From contig NC_079493.1 in assembly GCF_030052815.1 (NCBI RefSeq), forward strand, positions 118,259,132 through 118,323,131: a stretch of DNA of 64,000 nucleotides. Direction: 5' to 3'. Numbering within the stretch: position 1 is the stretch's first letter; every line of letters begins with the position of its first letter. A program made the translations under genes and the position numbers. This document shows positions 35,476 through 48,544 of this stretch, piece after piece. This stretch comes from Hevea brasiliensis. Taxonomy: Eukaryota > Streptophyta > Magnoliopsida > Malpighiales > Euphorbiaceae. Below the pieces are notes generated by a model. The model made no database searches. It saw only the letters and a program-made list of their open reading frames with translations, and was not told where the DNA came from.

Positions 35476-38400
35476 ATGAGTTCCATAGTCTGGAACTGTC
35501 ACAGGCTTGGGAACCCAAGCACAGTTCAAGTTCTTAGAGACCATGTGTCTTCAAAGTAGCCCAATTTTATTTTTTTGATGAAAACTATGGTAGCTAGAGA
35601 GAAGGTGGAGATTAGGGGTGGGCACGGTTCGATTTTGAACCGGAACCGGTTCGGTTAAAATCGGACAAAAACCGGTCAAAATTGGAACCTGCTTCGAACT
35701 GGACCGAAATCGTCCTTCTGCTGTTTGGTTCAGGTTCATATTTTTTAGGAACCGTGAACCGGCGGTTTCAAATCGGATTGAATCGATAGTTTCGAATCGG
35801 ACCAAACTGACGATTTAAATATAAAAAAATTTAATAAATATCTCACCCCACTCCTAATTTATTTATATATATCATTAATTTTCTACACAACTATTTTCTA
35901 CTCTTTCTTTAATTCTTAATACTTTTTTAATTTCTCTCAAATTTTCTAAATAATTATTTTCTACACTCCTTTTAATTCCCAGTACTCTCTCAATTTTCCT
36001 ACTTTATTATTTTATATATTCACTAAAATTTTCAATACTATCTCAATTATTTTTTTGTTATTTTATATCCTCACTAAAATTTTCAATACCCTTTATTTTA
36101 ATTTTTTTTTCTCTTTTAATCTTTTTTAATTATTAATTATCATATAATTTTTAAAATAAGCCAAGCAATAGAACTAGAAATTTTGATTCTTCTAAATTCT
36201 AAAGGGACACATAGGTAAAAATAAGTTCATACACTTTTTGCTAATTTCTTTAAAAATTTTTTTTTTCGTCTCTAACATTTTAATCAAGTTCAAGTCTTTA
36301 CTTATTAAATTTTTCTTAAAGATAAATTATTTTCATTCTCATTTTTCTTATTTTATTTTGATTGAAAAATTTTTAAGAAAAATTAAAATATTTTTACAAA
36401 TATAATTTAATTCTAAATCAATAAAATTTTTTTCTATTTTTTTTTTGTTTAAGTCACCCTTAAACCGCCCCTAAATCGCTCCCAAACCGTCTTCTAAGCC
36501 ATCTTGAACCTTCTTTTTTAAATCGCCTTTTAAACCATTTTAAACAGGGGGCTCGAACTAGAACCGACGGTTCAGAAACCGTCTCCTAACTATTTGATTC
36601 AGGTTCATAATTTCATTAAACCTGAATTGGCGGTTTAGAAACAATAACTGGTGATTCCTGAACGAACCATGGCCAGTTCCAATGGAGATGGTCAAAAGGG
36701 AGTTATGTTATGAGCGTCTCTTTACGGTTGATCCAATGGGGCATGGGGGAGGTTTAGATTTGTTATGGAAGAATAAAAATTTAGCTAAGTTGATTAGTTT
36801 TTCGAAGAATCACATTGAAGTCTCTATTGATATGCCAGGTTTTGGGGTTTGGAGACTCATTGGTTTTTATGGTTTCCTTGGGAGACATAAGAGGAGGGAA
36901 TCATGGAATCTATTACGTAGGTTGAAAGGTGATTCGTTGGTGCCTTGGTGTGTGATGGGAGATTTCAACGATATTTTGTCTGAGACTGAGAAGAAAGGTC
37001 ATTTATCTCATCCTAATTGGTTGATAGAGGGTTTTCGTAGTACTATTGAAGATTATGAGTTATGTGATTTGGGTATGATAGGTGATGCCTTCACGTGCGA
37101 GAGCAGTAGGGGGAAGGATTCGTGGATTCAGGAGAGATTGGACCGAGAATTCAGTTCTTATAATTAGTGTCAAATTTTTAAGGATGCTAAGGTGTATAAT
37201 TAGAGGGAAGCTATTCAGACCATTCTCCTATCTTTTTGCAGTTTGAGTGTAGTGGTTCAATTTTTTCGGATTAAGAAATTTCGTTTTGAGAATAGTTGGG
37301 TTAAGGAACCTGATTGTTGTGATATGTTGGAGGCTGGGTGGAGAAAGGGTCAAGGTTTAGGTATTCAATCTCAAATTCGTGCCTATAGTGTGGAGTTGGA
37401 GATTTGGGGGGAGGCATTAAGGAAGAATTTCAAGATTAAGTTAGATGATTGCAAGAATCGCATGAAGCTTCACCGAAGAGGCAAAGATGTTGTGTCGGTT
37501 AAGCATTTTGAAGACGCAAAAATTGAGTATCAGAAGCTTCTTAATAGTCAAGAGGCATTTTGGAAGCAAAGGGCCAAGCAGCATTGGCCGAGTGGTGGTG
37601 ACCAGAACTCAAAAGTTTTTTCATGCCATGGCCTCAGCTTGTAAGAAAAACAATTTCATTAACAGGCTTAAAGATTATTCAGAGAATTGGCATGATTGCA
37701 AGAATTGGGAGACTTGATTATCAATTATTTTGCTGATCTTTTCTCTTCTAAGGGTAGTGTTAAGGATGAGGTGGTCAGGTGTGTAACTTCCCGTACTTTG
37801 GAAGAACAGAATAATCTTCTTTCTTAACCGTTTATAGATGATGAAGTGAAAAGTGTTATTGGTTCTATGCATCCAGATAAGTCTCCAGGTCCGGATGGTC
37901 TCAATCCTGGGTTCTATCAGCAATATTAGAACATTGTTGGATCTGATGTAACAGAAGCCTGTCTTAGTATTTTGCGATCAAGTTCAATTCCTGATGGTTT
38001 GAATGATACAGCCATTGTTCTTATCCCCAAAAAGAGTTCTCCGATTTATGTCACTGATCTTCGACCCATTTCCTTATGTAACATAATCTACAAAATTATT
38101 TATAAAGTCCTTGCCAATCGTTTGAAACTTATTTTGCTTGATGTTATTTCAAATGTCCAGAGTGCTTTTGTGCCGAAGAGGATGATAACTGATAATATCA
38201 TGGTCTCTTTTGAAGTTATGCATTATCTGAAAAGAAAAACTCAAGGGAAAGATGGTTGGGCAGCACTTAAACTCGACATGAGTAAAGCATACAACAGAGT
38301 TGAGTGGGGTTTCTAAAATCCATAATGATCCAAATTGGTTTTAATTCTTTTTGGATTGAGATGATCATGTCTTGTATTTCTTCAGTTAAATATCACATTG

Positions 38401-40631
38401 CGCATGGTGGGAAGAACTATAGGCCTATTATTCCTGATCGTGGCTTGAGGCAAGGAGACCCGTTGTTTCCTTACTTGTTCTTGTTATGTGCCGAGGGTCT
38501 CTCTTCCCTATTGAGAAACCAGGAAGAAAACGGTTTAATTCTTGGTTGTTGGATTGCTACGCAAGCTCCTTGGGTGTCCCATCTTTTTTTCGCCGATGAC
38601 GGTCTTCTCTTTTTCAAGGCTAATAAGACAAAAGCTCGGAGAGTTAAAGAATGTTTATAGTCTTATGAGGCAGCTTCTGGACGGGTAATCAATTTCCAAA
38701 AATCATCTATTTCTTTTAGCTCTAACTGCTCAGCCAATTATATTTCAGAAGTTTTTAATGAGCTTGATGTGGTGAAGAAAGATGATTATGGAGTTTATTT
38801 GGGTCTCCCTTCGTATGTTGGAAGAAATAAAAAAGAATTTTTCGACTCTGTTAAGGACAAGACCTGGAAGAGGATCCAAGGTTGGAAGAAAAAGCTCCTT
38901 TCTAGAGCAGGGAAGGAAGTTCTGTTAAAAACGTTAGCTCAAGCTATTCCTAATTTTGTAATGAGTGTGTTCAAAATTCTGATGGATACTTGTCTTGCTA
39001 TTGAGAGGATGATGAATAGTTTCTGGTGGGTTCGAAGGACAACAATGGTTCGAGGATTAGATGGATGTCTTGGGAGAAATTAAGTGGAGAAAAGAATGTG
39101 GTGGGATGGGGTTCCGCAGCTTAAGTGATTTTAATCTAGCTTTGTTAGGAAAACAGGCTTGGCGACTGATCCAGAGGCCTAATTCCTTGGAGGCCAAATT
39201 GTTTGCTACCAGATATTATCCTTCAGGTGTGTTTTTTGATGCTACATTGGGCAACAATCCTAGCTTTGTGTGGAGAAGTGTTTTCTCTGCAAAGGATTTT
39301 ATCAAAGATAATTGTTGTTGGAGGGTGGGTAATAGAGAAGACATTAGGGTGTGGTCTAACCCGTGGCTTTATGGTAGTAATAACCCTTATGTTGTAACAG
39401 AGATGGTTGAGGATTTGAAGAATATTAGATTAAAGTGTGTAATGAAAACTGATGGTTTAAGCTGGGATGAAGAAGTTATTCAGGATAAAGGGATGCGGAG
39501 CAGATTCTTTAAATCCCTTTGGGGATTAGTTCTAGACCAGATCCTCTGTTCTAGATGGGGGATAGTAAGGGGGTGTATACGGTGAAGAGTGGATATAGGC
39601 AAGTTCATGTGGATCATTTTAATGTAGATCAATCCTCTGTTTTGGTGTGGCGAAGACTACGGAAATCTGCTATTCCTCCTAAAGTTAAAAACTTCATTTG
39701 GAGGGCGATTTTAAATATTCTTCCAACTTGTTCTAGCTTAAGTGGCAGAAGGGTTGATGTCTTTGATGTGTGTCCTATGTGTGGGGGTGAACGTGAGACT
39801 GCTGTACATGTGCTCTTTAATTGTGTTTATGCTCAGAATTGTTAGAACTCTTCTCCTTTTGGTTTATGGCATTCTAATGTTCATTCCACCTTTGACTGGC
39901 TGTCCAATTTATTTACTCTTGTTGGTATGGAGGGGTGTAATTATGCTCTTGTCTTAGCATAGAGAATTTGGGACAGTGGAAACAAGAAGGTGTGGAAGCA
40001 ACAGAATATCTCTTCTAGTTTTGTTGTTTCTTCCGCTCGCAGATATCTTCTGCAGTGGCAAGATGCGCAACATCTTCAGCTGATCGACCATGCTTCTTCC
40101 TTGCTTCGACATCAAGTTAAGTGGTCTCCTCCTAGTGTTGGTCGTCTGAAGTGTAATTTTGATGCTGCTACTAGTTGTTTGCATAATCGTGTGGCTACTG
40201 GTTGGATTATCAGAGGTTCTGCAGGTCAATTTCTTGCAGCTGGTTTTAAAACTTTCGAAGGAGGCTCTAATGCTTTGCAGGCTGAAGTGTTGAGTTTTAA
40301 GGAAGCTTTGAACCGGGTGAAGAACAATAATTGGGGAGCAGTTGACTTTGAATCAGATTCTATGTTACTGTTTCAGTCATTCTTTAACTCCTTTACTGAT
40401 TTATCTTACGTTGGGGTGCTTATTGATGATTATCATTGTTTTTTTAAGGAACTAGGTGATAGTTCCCTTTCTTTTATTAGGAAATCAGCGAATCAGGCTG
40501 CTCAGTGTTGCACGAGCGTCTGTTCTATGTCTGGTTCCTTGGAATGGAGTTCTACTGCTCCTTCCTTTCTAGAGGATGTACTAAACTTTGATCTTAATTA
40601 TTGCTTGAATAAATCCATTCTTTTTTGGTAA
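35476..40631 (+). pseudogene. L1-type LINE ORF2 (endonuclease-RT-RNase H), decayed and interrupted
   Basis: ORF2 opens MSSIVWNCHGLGNPSTVQ at 35476 (the N-terminal endonuclease motif). It is broken by the hAT-like insert at 35614-36682 and continues in the same frame (VEMVKREL). The endonuclease has VMGDFNDIL near 36955. Reverse transcriptase runs from about 37850 to 38660 ([44 protein letters not shown], intact HLFFADDGLL). A zinc-binding zf-RVT block is at about 39660-39840 (FIWRAILNILPT, CPMCGGERETAVHVLFNC). A plant-type RNase H follows at 40140-40500 (KCNFDAATS, LQAEVLSFKEAL, FESDS). Several stops and frameshifts occur. An AATAAA (40604-40609) precedes the A tract at 40630-40642. Confidence 0.9.
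35614..36682. mobile_element. hAT-like non-autonomous element inside the LINE
   Basis: The element is 1069 bases. Its left end is AGGGGTGGGCACGGTTCG and its right end, reverse-complemented, TTGGAACTGGCCATGGTTCG, giving imperfect terminal inverted repeats. The flanking octamers are TGGAGATT (35606-35613) and TGGAGATG (36683-36690), a 7-of-8 match typical of hAT target duplications. Removing the element and one octamer restores the LINE reading (EKVE-MVKREL), which confirms the boundaries. Inside are many GAACCGG/CGGTTC words and an AT-rich core. It encodes no transposase. Confidence 0.85.
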
Positions 40632-42865
40632 AAAAAAAAAAAGTTTAGAATTGATATAAATTGAAATTCATAATTCTAATTGTGGTCAACTTCTACTTAA
40701 TTACTTTTTTTTTTTATTGCCGTCCAAAATAAAATTTTATAAATAAGAATTCCTTAAAATTATAAATTCATTTTTCATAAAAAAAAAATCATAATTTTCA
40801 TGTTCCAAAAAAATCAATTTTTATAACAAAACTAAAAATCAGATATTTATATTTTTCTAATTATAATTATAATGTAAATCAAACTCAAAGTGCTTTTAAT
40901 TTTTTTCTTTTTTTTAAAATTAATTAATGATAAAGAGTATATCTATATATAATTTTATAATTAATTAATAATATATTAAATGCATAAAGTGAACAAAATT
41001 TTGAACCGATAAAAATACTCTTAAATTTTATATTATTTATAATTATGTTATTTTTCATTATTTATATTAATTTTAGAATTTTTATAAATTTAAAATTTCT
41101 AACCTTACTTTTAATTCTATTTAAGAAAAATTTCTATTACAAGTTAAATTAAAATCTTATAAAAAATTAATAAATAAATTCATATTTCCTTAAAAAACTC
41201 ACGAATTTGTTTTAAAAAAATAATTTCAAATTAAATGACTTTTAATTATACTAATAATTAATACTCTAAATTATAATTAATAAAATTTTATTTTTCTCAA
41301 TTCTATTTCAATTTGGAAACGCAAAATTAGCTAATCAAAATTAAATTTCAGATAAAAAAAAAAGTAAATACTATACTCAGTTAAAAAAATAAAATTTGTG
41401 AACTCATAAAAAGGCTTCAACGATGAAAGAAATTTTTTAGATTTTTATTAACATTATGTATAATCTCGTGGCTTAAATATATTTTCTAAAACATTATATA
41501 AATATGACAGAAGCTTTTTTTTATATATATAATTAGGAGCGGACACAAAATTAAAAATGGAAGAAAATAAAAATTAAATGTCATATAATTATTTTAATTA
41601 ATAAAAATTTATAAATCATACTTTTATAAAAAAATAATTATGATTTTTTATAAATTATATATTTTATTAACTTTAAATAATTAGGAATAACTTAATAAAA
41701 AAGATTAATAAATCATAATTAACATTCATTTTATTATTTTTTAACTGTGGATTAAGACATTAATTTTTAGAGAATTTAATTTATCATTTGGAGATTAAAG
41801 TGTTAAAGTGTCATAAAAAAAAACTAAATTTGATATTTAAAATTTTAATTGTGTGCAGACATATTTTTAAATTAATTTTAGTTTAAAATAATAACTTATA
41901 ATTATTATAATAAATAGTAATAATTTGACTTTATGGGCATAAATAAATGGATATAAATTTTTATACCATAAAAATTATATTTTTTTTTTCTAAATATTTC
42001 ATCTATTTTCATAATTGGTAAAATTAATTTTAAATATTAATTAATTAGATACAATTATTACTCCTAAACTTTGAGAGAATTTTTAAAGACAAATTTAAAA
42101 AAATTGGCCAATAAAATTAAAATTTTTAATAATTTAAATAAATATTAAATTTGTAAAACTTATATTTATTATTTATTTTTTTAAATAAAAAAGGAAAGCA
42201 ATATTTTATTTTTAAATAAAAATGGATGCGTGGGTCTACCACTATGTACAACATTGATAATAAAAAAATAAAATTAAGCAAATAAAAATTAATAAAATTT
42301 ATTAAATATAAATAATTAAAAATTTTAATTATATATATATAAGTAATTAATAAAAAAACTTAATGCATAAATTTTAAATAATTATTATATATAATTTTAA
42401 TTGTAAAACTTTCAATATAATTTTTTTTTGTTATTCACTCTAATTTATAATTTTCTCTCACTTATATATATATATTAGACATAATTTAAAAGTATATAAT
42501 GAAATATTTAGTGTGTTATCACTAAATTGATAAAATCTTTATTTTATTAAATTAATATCTTAAAAATTTATGTCATTGAATAATATTATTTAATAGAGTA
42601 ATAAAATGACAATAATACTAATTGAAATAAAAAAAATTATCATTTTAATATTATGATAATATAAAATTTTATGATACTAAATTAATGAAAATGAAAATTA
42701 TCTTTCTTAAATAATCAAGCAATAAACCACATGTTGTATTTCTTAAATTCTCTCTATATAATTTCTATTCATACAATTACATTTATATATAGAGAGTTTT
42801 GCTTGTTCTATTGGTTGTTGTTTTAAATTCAATAAAGTTTTTTTTAAATATTATATTATATTTGT
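40441..42865 (+). repeat. segment duplicated at 61607-64000
   Basis: The last 190 bases of the L1 element, its A tract and over 2.2 kb of AT-rich 3' flank recur at 61607-64000 in the same orientation, with scattered substitutions and short indels. The flank itself has no recognisable gene. The duplication runs to the right edge of the window and may extend further. Confidence 0.93.
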
Positions 42866-44319
42866 TTCAAAAGAAAGTGTTATGTATTATTTTTATGCTA
42901 TTCTTTTTTCATAAACTCTCTGCGTTTTTATGTTGAATATAATTTATTACAAATAGTTTTTGGTGTAACATTTCTCATTCTAGGTTGGTTTGTAACTAAT
43001 TATTTAAATTTTATTATTATTTACAATTAGATCATAACTAATTATTTAAAGACTCAGTTATAATCTGGTTTATTTTAACATAATTGATTTTGCCTAAAAT
43101 CTTATTTACATTTTGTGGATTAAAGAAATCCAATTTATTTTCTTTTAATTTAGGGAGAGAGAACTTTCACTGTGGTGATGGATTGTTTTCTTACCCGAGT
43201 TACTAATTAGGAATAATTTTCTAATATTTTATGAATTATTAAGTATCACCTCAAATCTTAAAAGTACGTATTAAAAAAATTTAAAAATATATATACTTGT
43301 AAAATTTATATATAGGGTCCATATAAATACGGGAGAAGAAGAATATTTTTTTATAAAGCAAATTATTAAATGCACTTAATGTATATATATTTCTACTCAT
43401 AAAATAATAAATTTTTTTTTATTTTTATGATATAATTACTTTTATATATAAAAATTTGCCCTTATATAATGCATTACTCAAAATCATATCACATCAAAAC
43501 TCAAGGGAAAGTAAACAGAAGGGCTGAAGAGCTTCAAGTATACTAATAATTTTTATTTTGTAAAGACTAATCGTTTTGAGTTGAGGTTTGGAGGGATATA
43601 TATATATATATTTTTTGATATAGTATCACCTAAAATATCATAAATAAATATAATTTTAATCCCACCTTATTAAAGATTTCGAATCTCATTCTAATTTGAC
43701 TCTCTTTAAAATGGGAATTCCTACTCCAAATAGGAGTCTACCCAATACTTATATAAGGAACTCAAACCTTCACAGTCAGGTATATTATTATATCTAATCA
43801 ATTCTATATTATACTCAGTTCCAATTCGGTATTCTCCCTTATCTTGTTTTGCAGGTTCATACACGCAAGAAAAATCCACGACCAGTATCATATATTATTC
43901 TTAAAATATTTTAAAAAATATTTTTTTAAAAAGTTATTTAATTATATTAAATTTTTATTACTAAAACATATAAATTTAATTTTAAATCAATTTAGTTTTA
44001 TGTAACCATCATATTAATAATATTATTAATATCATTCTCAAAGGTTGGAGCTTATATTTAAGGCTCTAAGTTATTGAGTTCGAATATCGCACATAAAATA
44101 TTTTTTTGCCTTTTCTTAATCAATACACGTGATCTTCCTATTTTAATTAAATTTAACGTTTGAGCTATAGTTGGCTAAAACCTAGATCTCTCCTGGATAT
44201 GCATGAATATGATTCTCATAATATATATATATGCCATTTTTGAAATAACTTTATATGAAATTATGAAAAGAAAAAAAAAAGTTGTAATATCAGTACTCGT
44301 TGTAATGACATTTGATTTC
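42866..44319. other. AT-rich intergenic DNA
   Basis: No gene is seen. At about 43620-43870 there is a possible LTR remnant with a TATA-like element (ACTTATATAAGGAACTC) and a CT-rich end, but no boundaries or partner could be found. A tRNA-like B-box (GAGTTCGAATATCGC) at about 44077 hints at a decayed SINE. Confidence 0.4.
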
Positions 44320-45209
44320 TATTTTCCAACCTAACTAAGCACAACAATAAATAATTTCAAATTAAAACACGCGCATGAGGGAAAAGGAAACTTCATTTTC
44401 ACGTTTTATAATCTCTCTTTCTATATGATATTATATATCTTAGTGATGTATTATCATCTATTAATCTTATACATGTAAGATCATGTATAAACTAGAAAAT
44501 AAAGGTAATCTTCTTTCATTTTTCATAGAATGTGATAAATCTTACGTGGAAATATTAAAATTAAGATTTATGTAATTATACATGCATTAAAAACATAATC
44601 TCACTTGTATCACATAACCGCATATATAATCACATCATAGTAGATGGACTATATACGTAGATTTTATAATTTAAATGTACATTTTTTACTGCAGTAAAAA
44701 ACTTTGTATATTCTTTTCTGTTTTCTTACTCATTATGGGCTACATTGAATAGCCTTATAATCACACAGATCTTTCAACTTTCCATTTTTAGTTATGAAAA
44801 GAATCACTTAACACCATAATTAAATAATCTTATAATTATTGTAACCTATATAATAATGATAATTGGTACTGATATTATACTATATCAGTAACTATTTGAA
44901 TTTTTAGCACATAATAAGCATTAAGTCAATGGTTAATAAGCTTATATTTTAAATATATCATTAGACTTATAAATATGGGCTTTGAACTGTTATGAGTGGA
45001 CTATATTCTACATCTTAAAATAAAATATTGAGAAAACTCGAACGATGAGACTTTTCTTACTTTTTATGCTAGATGAAAACAAATCAGGCTTCCTTTAGCT
45101 AATTGCATCCACTTATTAATAATTAAACATTTAAACTATTTAAGTGGGCAATATCTTCAAGGGTTCTACGTGTTTCTATATACAGCATTCAAACGTCTCT
45201 TTTTTAACT

Positions 45210-45324
45210 AATTATTAGGTACACTAGGAGCACTAAAAAATAGTGCTCATTCTCTCACAGAAAGTGAGTCCTTCCTATTATATAGAGAGTGAGTCCCACA
45301 TGATACCGGGTGCACCTAATAATT
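45210..45324. mobile_element. tiny hairpin MITE candidate
   Basis: It is a 115-base segment with terminal inverted repeats AATTATTAGGTACAC and, at the right end, the complement of GTGCACCTAATAATT. An internal inverted repeat GAGCACTA/TAGTGCTC adds to the hairpin potential. The target duplication is not clear. It lies within the part of unit 1 missing from unit 2. Confidence 0.5.
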
Positions 45325-46740
45325 CCTCCTCCTTTTTTATTCCGTACTATTTTTTTCATCGATATCCACCGAAGAAAGTCCACCCTCCAACTGTATATAA
45401 TGGGGCACAAAAGGCATACAAAACTATGGCAGAACAGAAATTAATTATTATTCCCTTACTTTTTTAATGAATCGAAATCTTATTATAAAGTGTGTACGTA
45501 CGTGCATGTGTCACTTATAGCCAAAATTTATAAAGCAAGAGGAAAAGAAGATGGATCCGAAAGAGATGAAATATTCCATACCATTTGCAAGACGACAGGA
45601 GGGGAAAAAAAAATCCGTGTTGAATTGCAACTTGTGGAAAATGTGTTCTTTTAAAGGACTGGCAACCAGCATGTCGGAAAGCAAGGATCGTTCTCCTGTT
45701 TTTATCTCTAGCGGAGAGTATTTAATCAGTTCGGTTTCAAATCAAATCGAATTCGAGAGAGAAAAATTGAATTGAATCGAATTAATTTTATTTGGTTCGT
45801 AACTATTCATAACCATCATTTTGAGGAAATACTCAAATCTCCAAAACGCTGTCATTGAAATCTCAAATTGCTAGTAAAAAATTCATAGCAACAATAACAA
45901 TGAACAAATTCAATCAACAAACACTTCACAGATTCAATCAACTCATTAAAAGCATTTACAGCAGCAAAATCAATCAATTAATTCCATTATTCATAAAAAC
46001 AAATTACATTTCACAGATTTGAAGAAAGTTTGAATTAATAAAAAACCAATGGAGAGAGTGATGATGGCACAATGTGAGGCACAAAACAGAACAGAGGACA
46101 ATGGACAATAACATCGAGGTGAGCACTAATGGCGTTAAGGTGAGCATGTGTTTGCATAGGTATCTGATCGATCAAGGTAACTAGGTGAGCATCGATGGTG
46201 TGAACCATGTGGTTCGATGCTCATGAGATTGGTGTAAAATGACGCAATGGGTCTCTCTTTGATGGTGCGATTCAACAATACTTTGGGGTCTTGAGGTGAG
46301 ATGCGGCTTATGGGAGACAAAGGTGAGATGGAATCGTGGAGGTGGAGGTGGAAGTGGGTGGAAGCGAAGAAGAAGAAGAAGTGGTGAAGAGAAATCGTGT
46401 CATAAGAACTGAAAATTGAAAACTGCTCAGCCCTACTTAGAAGTTCGAAGTCTGAGGCGTCAGGGAGTTCCTTTTTAGGAAACTAGCAAGGCGAATTACC
46501 CGCTAGGACTTTTTTTTTTTAATTTTAATTTATGATTACATAATATAAATTTATTTATTTAAAAATACATTATAAGTTAAATATATAAGTTTTAAATATA
46601 ATTTTAATAATATATCTATATTTTTTGTCAAAATTATAATACTTATATACATAAATACAAATATATAAAAATAAATTATTTTTTAATAAAAAATAATAAT
46701 ATATTTAATTTATAAAGCGATTACAAGGATTCAGGTATGG
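45325..46740. other. unit 1-specific insertion, nature unknown
   Basis: Positions 45725-45800 carry TTCGGTTTCAAATC-type words seen in hAT-like MITEs. Positions 46030-46480 have balanced composition and a repeated GGTGAGCA word. A T run at about 46508 leads into a segment shared with 32180-32290. No open frame resembles a known protein. It may be one or several non-autonomous transposons. Confidence 0.4.
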
Positions 46741-47313
46741 CCTTCAAATGAACCAATTAAGTTGTATATATGATGCTAAAATTATTTATTTATTTAGTTT
46801 GATGAAAGATATATAAATCATTTAATAAAAGCGAATTGAAAAAAAAAATAAAAGATTTAACTGAGTATTATAATGCAGGGTCCCATGGAAAGCGATCGAG
46901 CTTAAGAAAAAGAAAAGAAAACAATATTAAAGGAATGAATTCTTCTTTTTAGTAGCCACAACATACCCATGGTATTGACTATTGAGAGCAGCCATACACG
47001 TTGTTTTAATTGCGTTGTAATCTTGGCATCTCCAGAATTTATTGTTCTATAATGTTAATTAATTATGCCTTGCTTAAACTAATCATGATAATACTTATTA
47101 TTATTTTATTTGGCAAAATGGACAGATAAATTTATAAATTTAGGGTCTATGTCTCTACCTGAATTCCATTAATAAAAGGACTGAAAGATACATTTCAGGG
47201 CTGCCTGCAACTAATTTACATTTTTTTTTATAATATAGATTTATATGGGGTATGAATCATATCTTTGATTTTTCTTGTATATATTTTTCTCATCAAATCT
47301 TTACTTTAATTTA

Positions 47314-47317
<4 letters not shown>

Positions 47318-47371
<54 letters not shown>
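47318..47371 (+). repeat. (GA)n microsatellite
   Basis: An almost pure AG/GA run of about 54 bases lies roughly 300 bases downstream of the copy 1 phytocyanin stop codon. Unit 2 has only a short GAGAGAGTGAGAG at the matching place, so the tract expanded after the duplication. Confidence 0.9.
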
Positions 47372-47374
<3 letters not shown>

Positions 47375-47672
47375 TGGAGAGAAGATTCAATATTCAATAT
47401 GGTAATAGATTTTTAACAAAAATTTGAGAAAAATTCGACCACACATATAATTAACAATCCTCTGATTTTATTCTGCTGCAAGCCTTAAAAAACATTACAT
47501 AAATACACTGGAAATGGCCTATCTGAATTTGGATTAAAAAAAAACTATAACACTACAGATCAATAAGACCAAAATGATCTCTGTCAAATATTCAGAACTT
47601 TATTATATGACAATAATAATAAATTCTCCAAAGAAAAACACATATTATCATCCATCAAGTATAGCAGTATCC

Positions 47673-48133
47673 CTATAACAGGAAACCCATGATAACAGCC
47701 AATGTGGAAACCGAAATACCAGCCAAGAGCTTAGAAGATGAAGATCCTGGTGGAGGAGGAGGGGCGTTGGGACCCATTGCCCTGGGATTTGAAGGGCTTG
47801 TTGGGGCACCTGCTGGGGCATCTGGTGGGCAAATGGCGGAGGTGTTTGTGGGTGAAGGACTGGTTGATGGTGGGGAAAGCCTTGGGGTAGTGGAGGACGG
47901 TGGGGAAGCGCCTGGTGTGCCTCCTGATGATGAGACAGTGATGGCTAGTTTCTGGCCTAGCTGACAATGCTGAGAAAATGTACAGATGTAATAGTGGTCG
48001 CCAGCAGAGTCCAGGGTGAAGTTGACAGGGCCGGTGGTAATTACGTCTCCGATAGGATTTGAAGAAGAGCATGCATCGAAGGATGTCTTCTGGACTCGGA
48101 GTACATCGTGCTTGTTGGTTTCGAAGTTGAAGG
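47673..48133 (-). CDS. stellacyanin-type phytocyanin copy 1, exon 2
   Basis: The acceptor TTTCAG|CCTTC (AG at 48135-48134) joins exon 1 in phase 1, giving GDIL-T-FNFETNKHDV. With exon 1 the protein is 212 residues. Type 1 copper ligands in the mature fold are His68 (NKHDV), Cys110 (YYICTF), His115 (SQHC) and Gln120 (LGQKL). Gln instead of Met as axial ligand marks the stellacyanin/umecyanin group. Cys81 and Cys116 form the expected disulfide. Sequons occur at NFT (97-99) and in the tail (NTS). After the domain come a Pro/Ser/Thr-rich arabinogalactan-like stretch and a hydrophobic C-terminus (LLAGISVSTLAVIMGFLL), which predicts a GPI anchor. A cell-surface electron-transfer or wall-associated role is known for the family; the exact function is unknown. 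Confidence 0.92.
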
Positions 48134-48254
48134 CTGAAAGTCCATGAATTAACAAGCTTATTATATTTTGCTTATTTGCAATTAAAGACATTATATTACA
48201 ACTGTAGTTTGTTATAATAAAATGTTGATAGCGGAAGAAGAGGCAAAGACTTAC

Positions 48255-48432
48255 TTAGGATATCTCCAACTACGAAATTCTTGCCATTAGCCCATTCTGT
48301 GTAAGCTTGAGCACCACCTTGCAGAATTGTCCAACCTGAGTTATCCCCCACCACATGCACCGTCTGTGCCGCCGCACATTGCAACAAAACCACCACTACA
48401 AACCCAAAAGCCACACCAATAAAACTTGCCAT
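48255..48432 (-). CDS. stellacyanin-type phytocyanin copy 1, exon 1
   Basis: The ATG at 48432 opens MASFIGVAFGFVVVVLLQCAAA, a clear signal peptide with likely cleavage before QTVHVVGDNSGW. The exon continues with the first cupredoxin strands (AYTEWANGKNFVVGDIL) and ends at 48255 with the donor CTAA|GTAAGT, a perfect consensus. The intron is 121 bases (48134-48254). Reading through it would end the protein after about 19 unrelated residues. The phase and the ligand spacing in exon 2 confirm the model. The gene is a tandem duplicate of the one at 51054-51810 in the same orientation. No disabling change is seen. Confidence 0.93.
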
Positions 48433-48535
48433 TTTCTTTATACTTTTTCCTCTCTTTAAATATCCTTCTCTTAGTTAATTTCTGGTATATGAAGCAGCTA
48501 CTTGAATGAGAATGCCAAGGTCACATGGCTTTTAG

Positions 48536-48544
48536 CCTATATAT
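48536..48544 (-). promoter_or_regulatory. TATA box of phytocyanin copy 1
   Basis: The minus strand reads TTTGTATATATAGGC about 105 bases upstream of the ATG. The whole upstream block to about 49300 is conserved in unit 2, although copy 2 has a slightly shorter TATA stretch (GTGTATATAGGC). Confidence 0.6.

Noticed and set aside
47689..47964. Plus-strand 91-residue frame and the similar one at 51070-51345
   Set aside because: They are antisense shadows of the Pro/Ser-rich tail of the phytocyanin exons; both copies share them because the coding strand is conserved.
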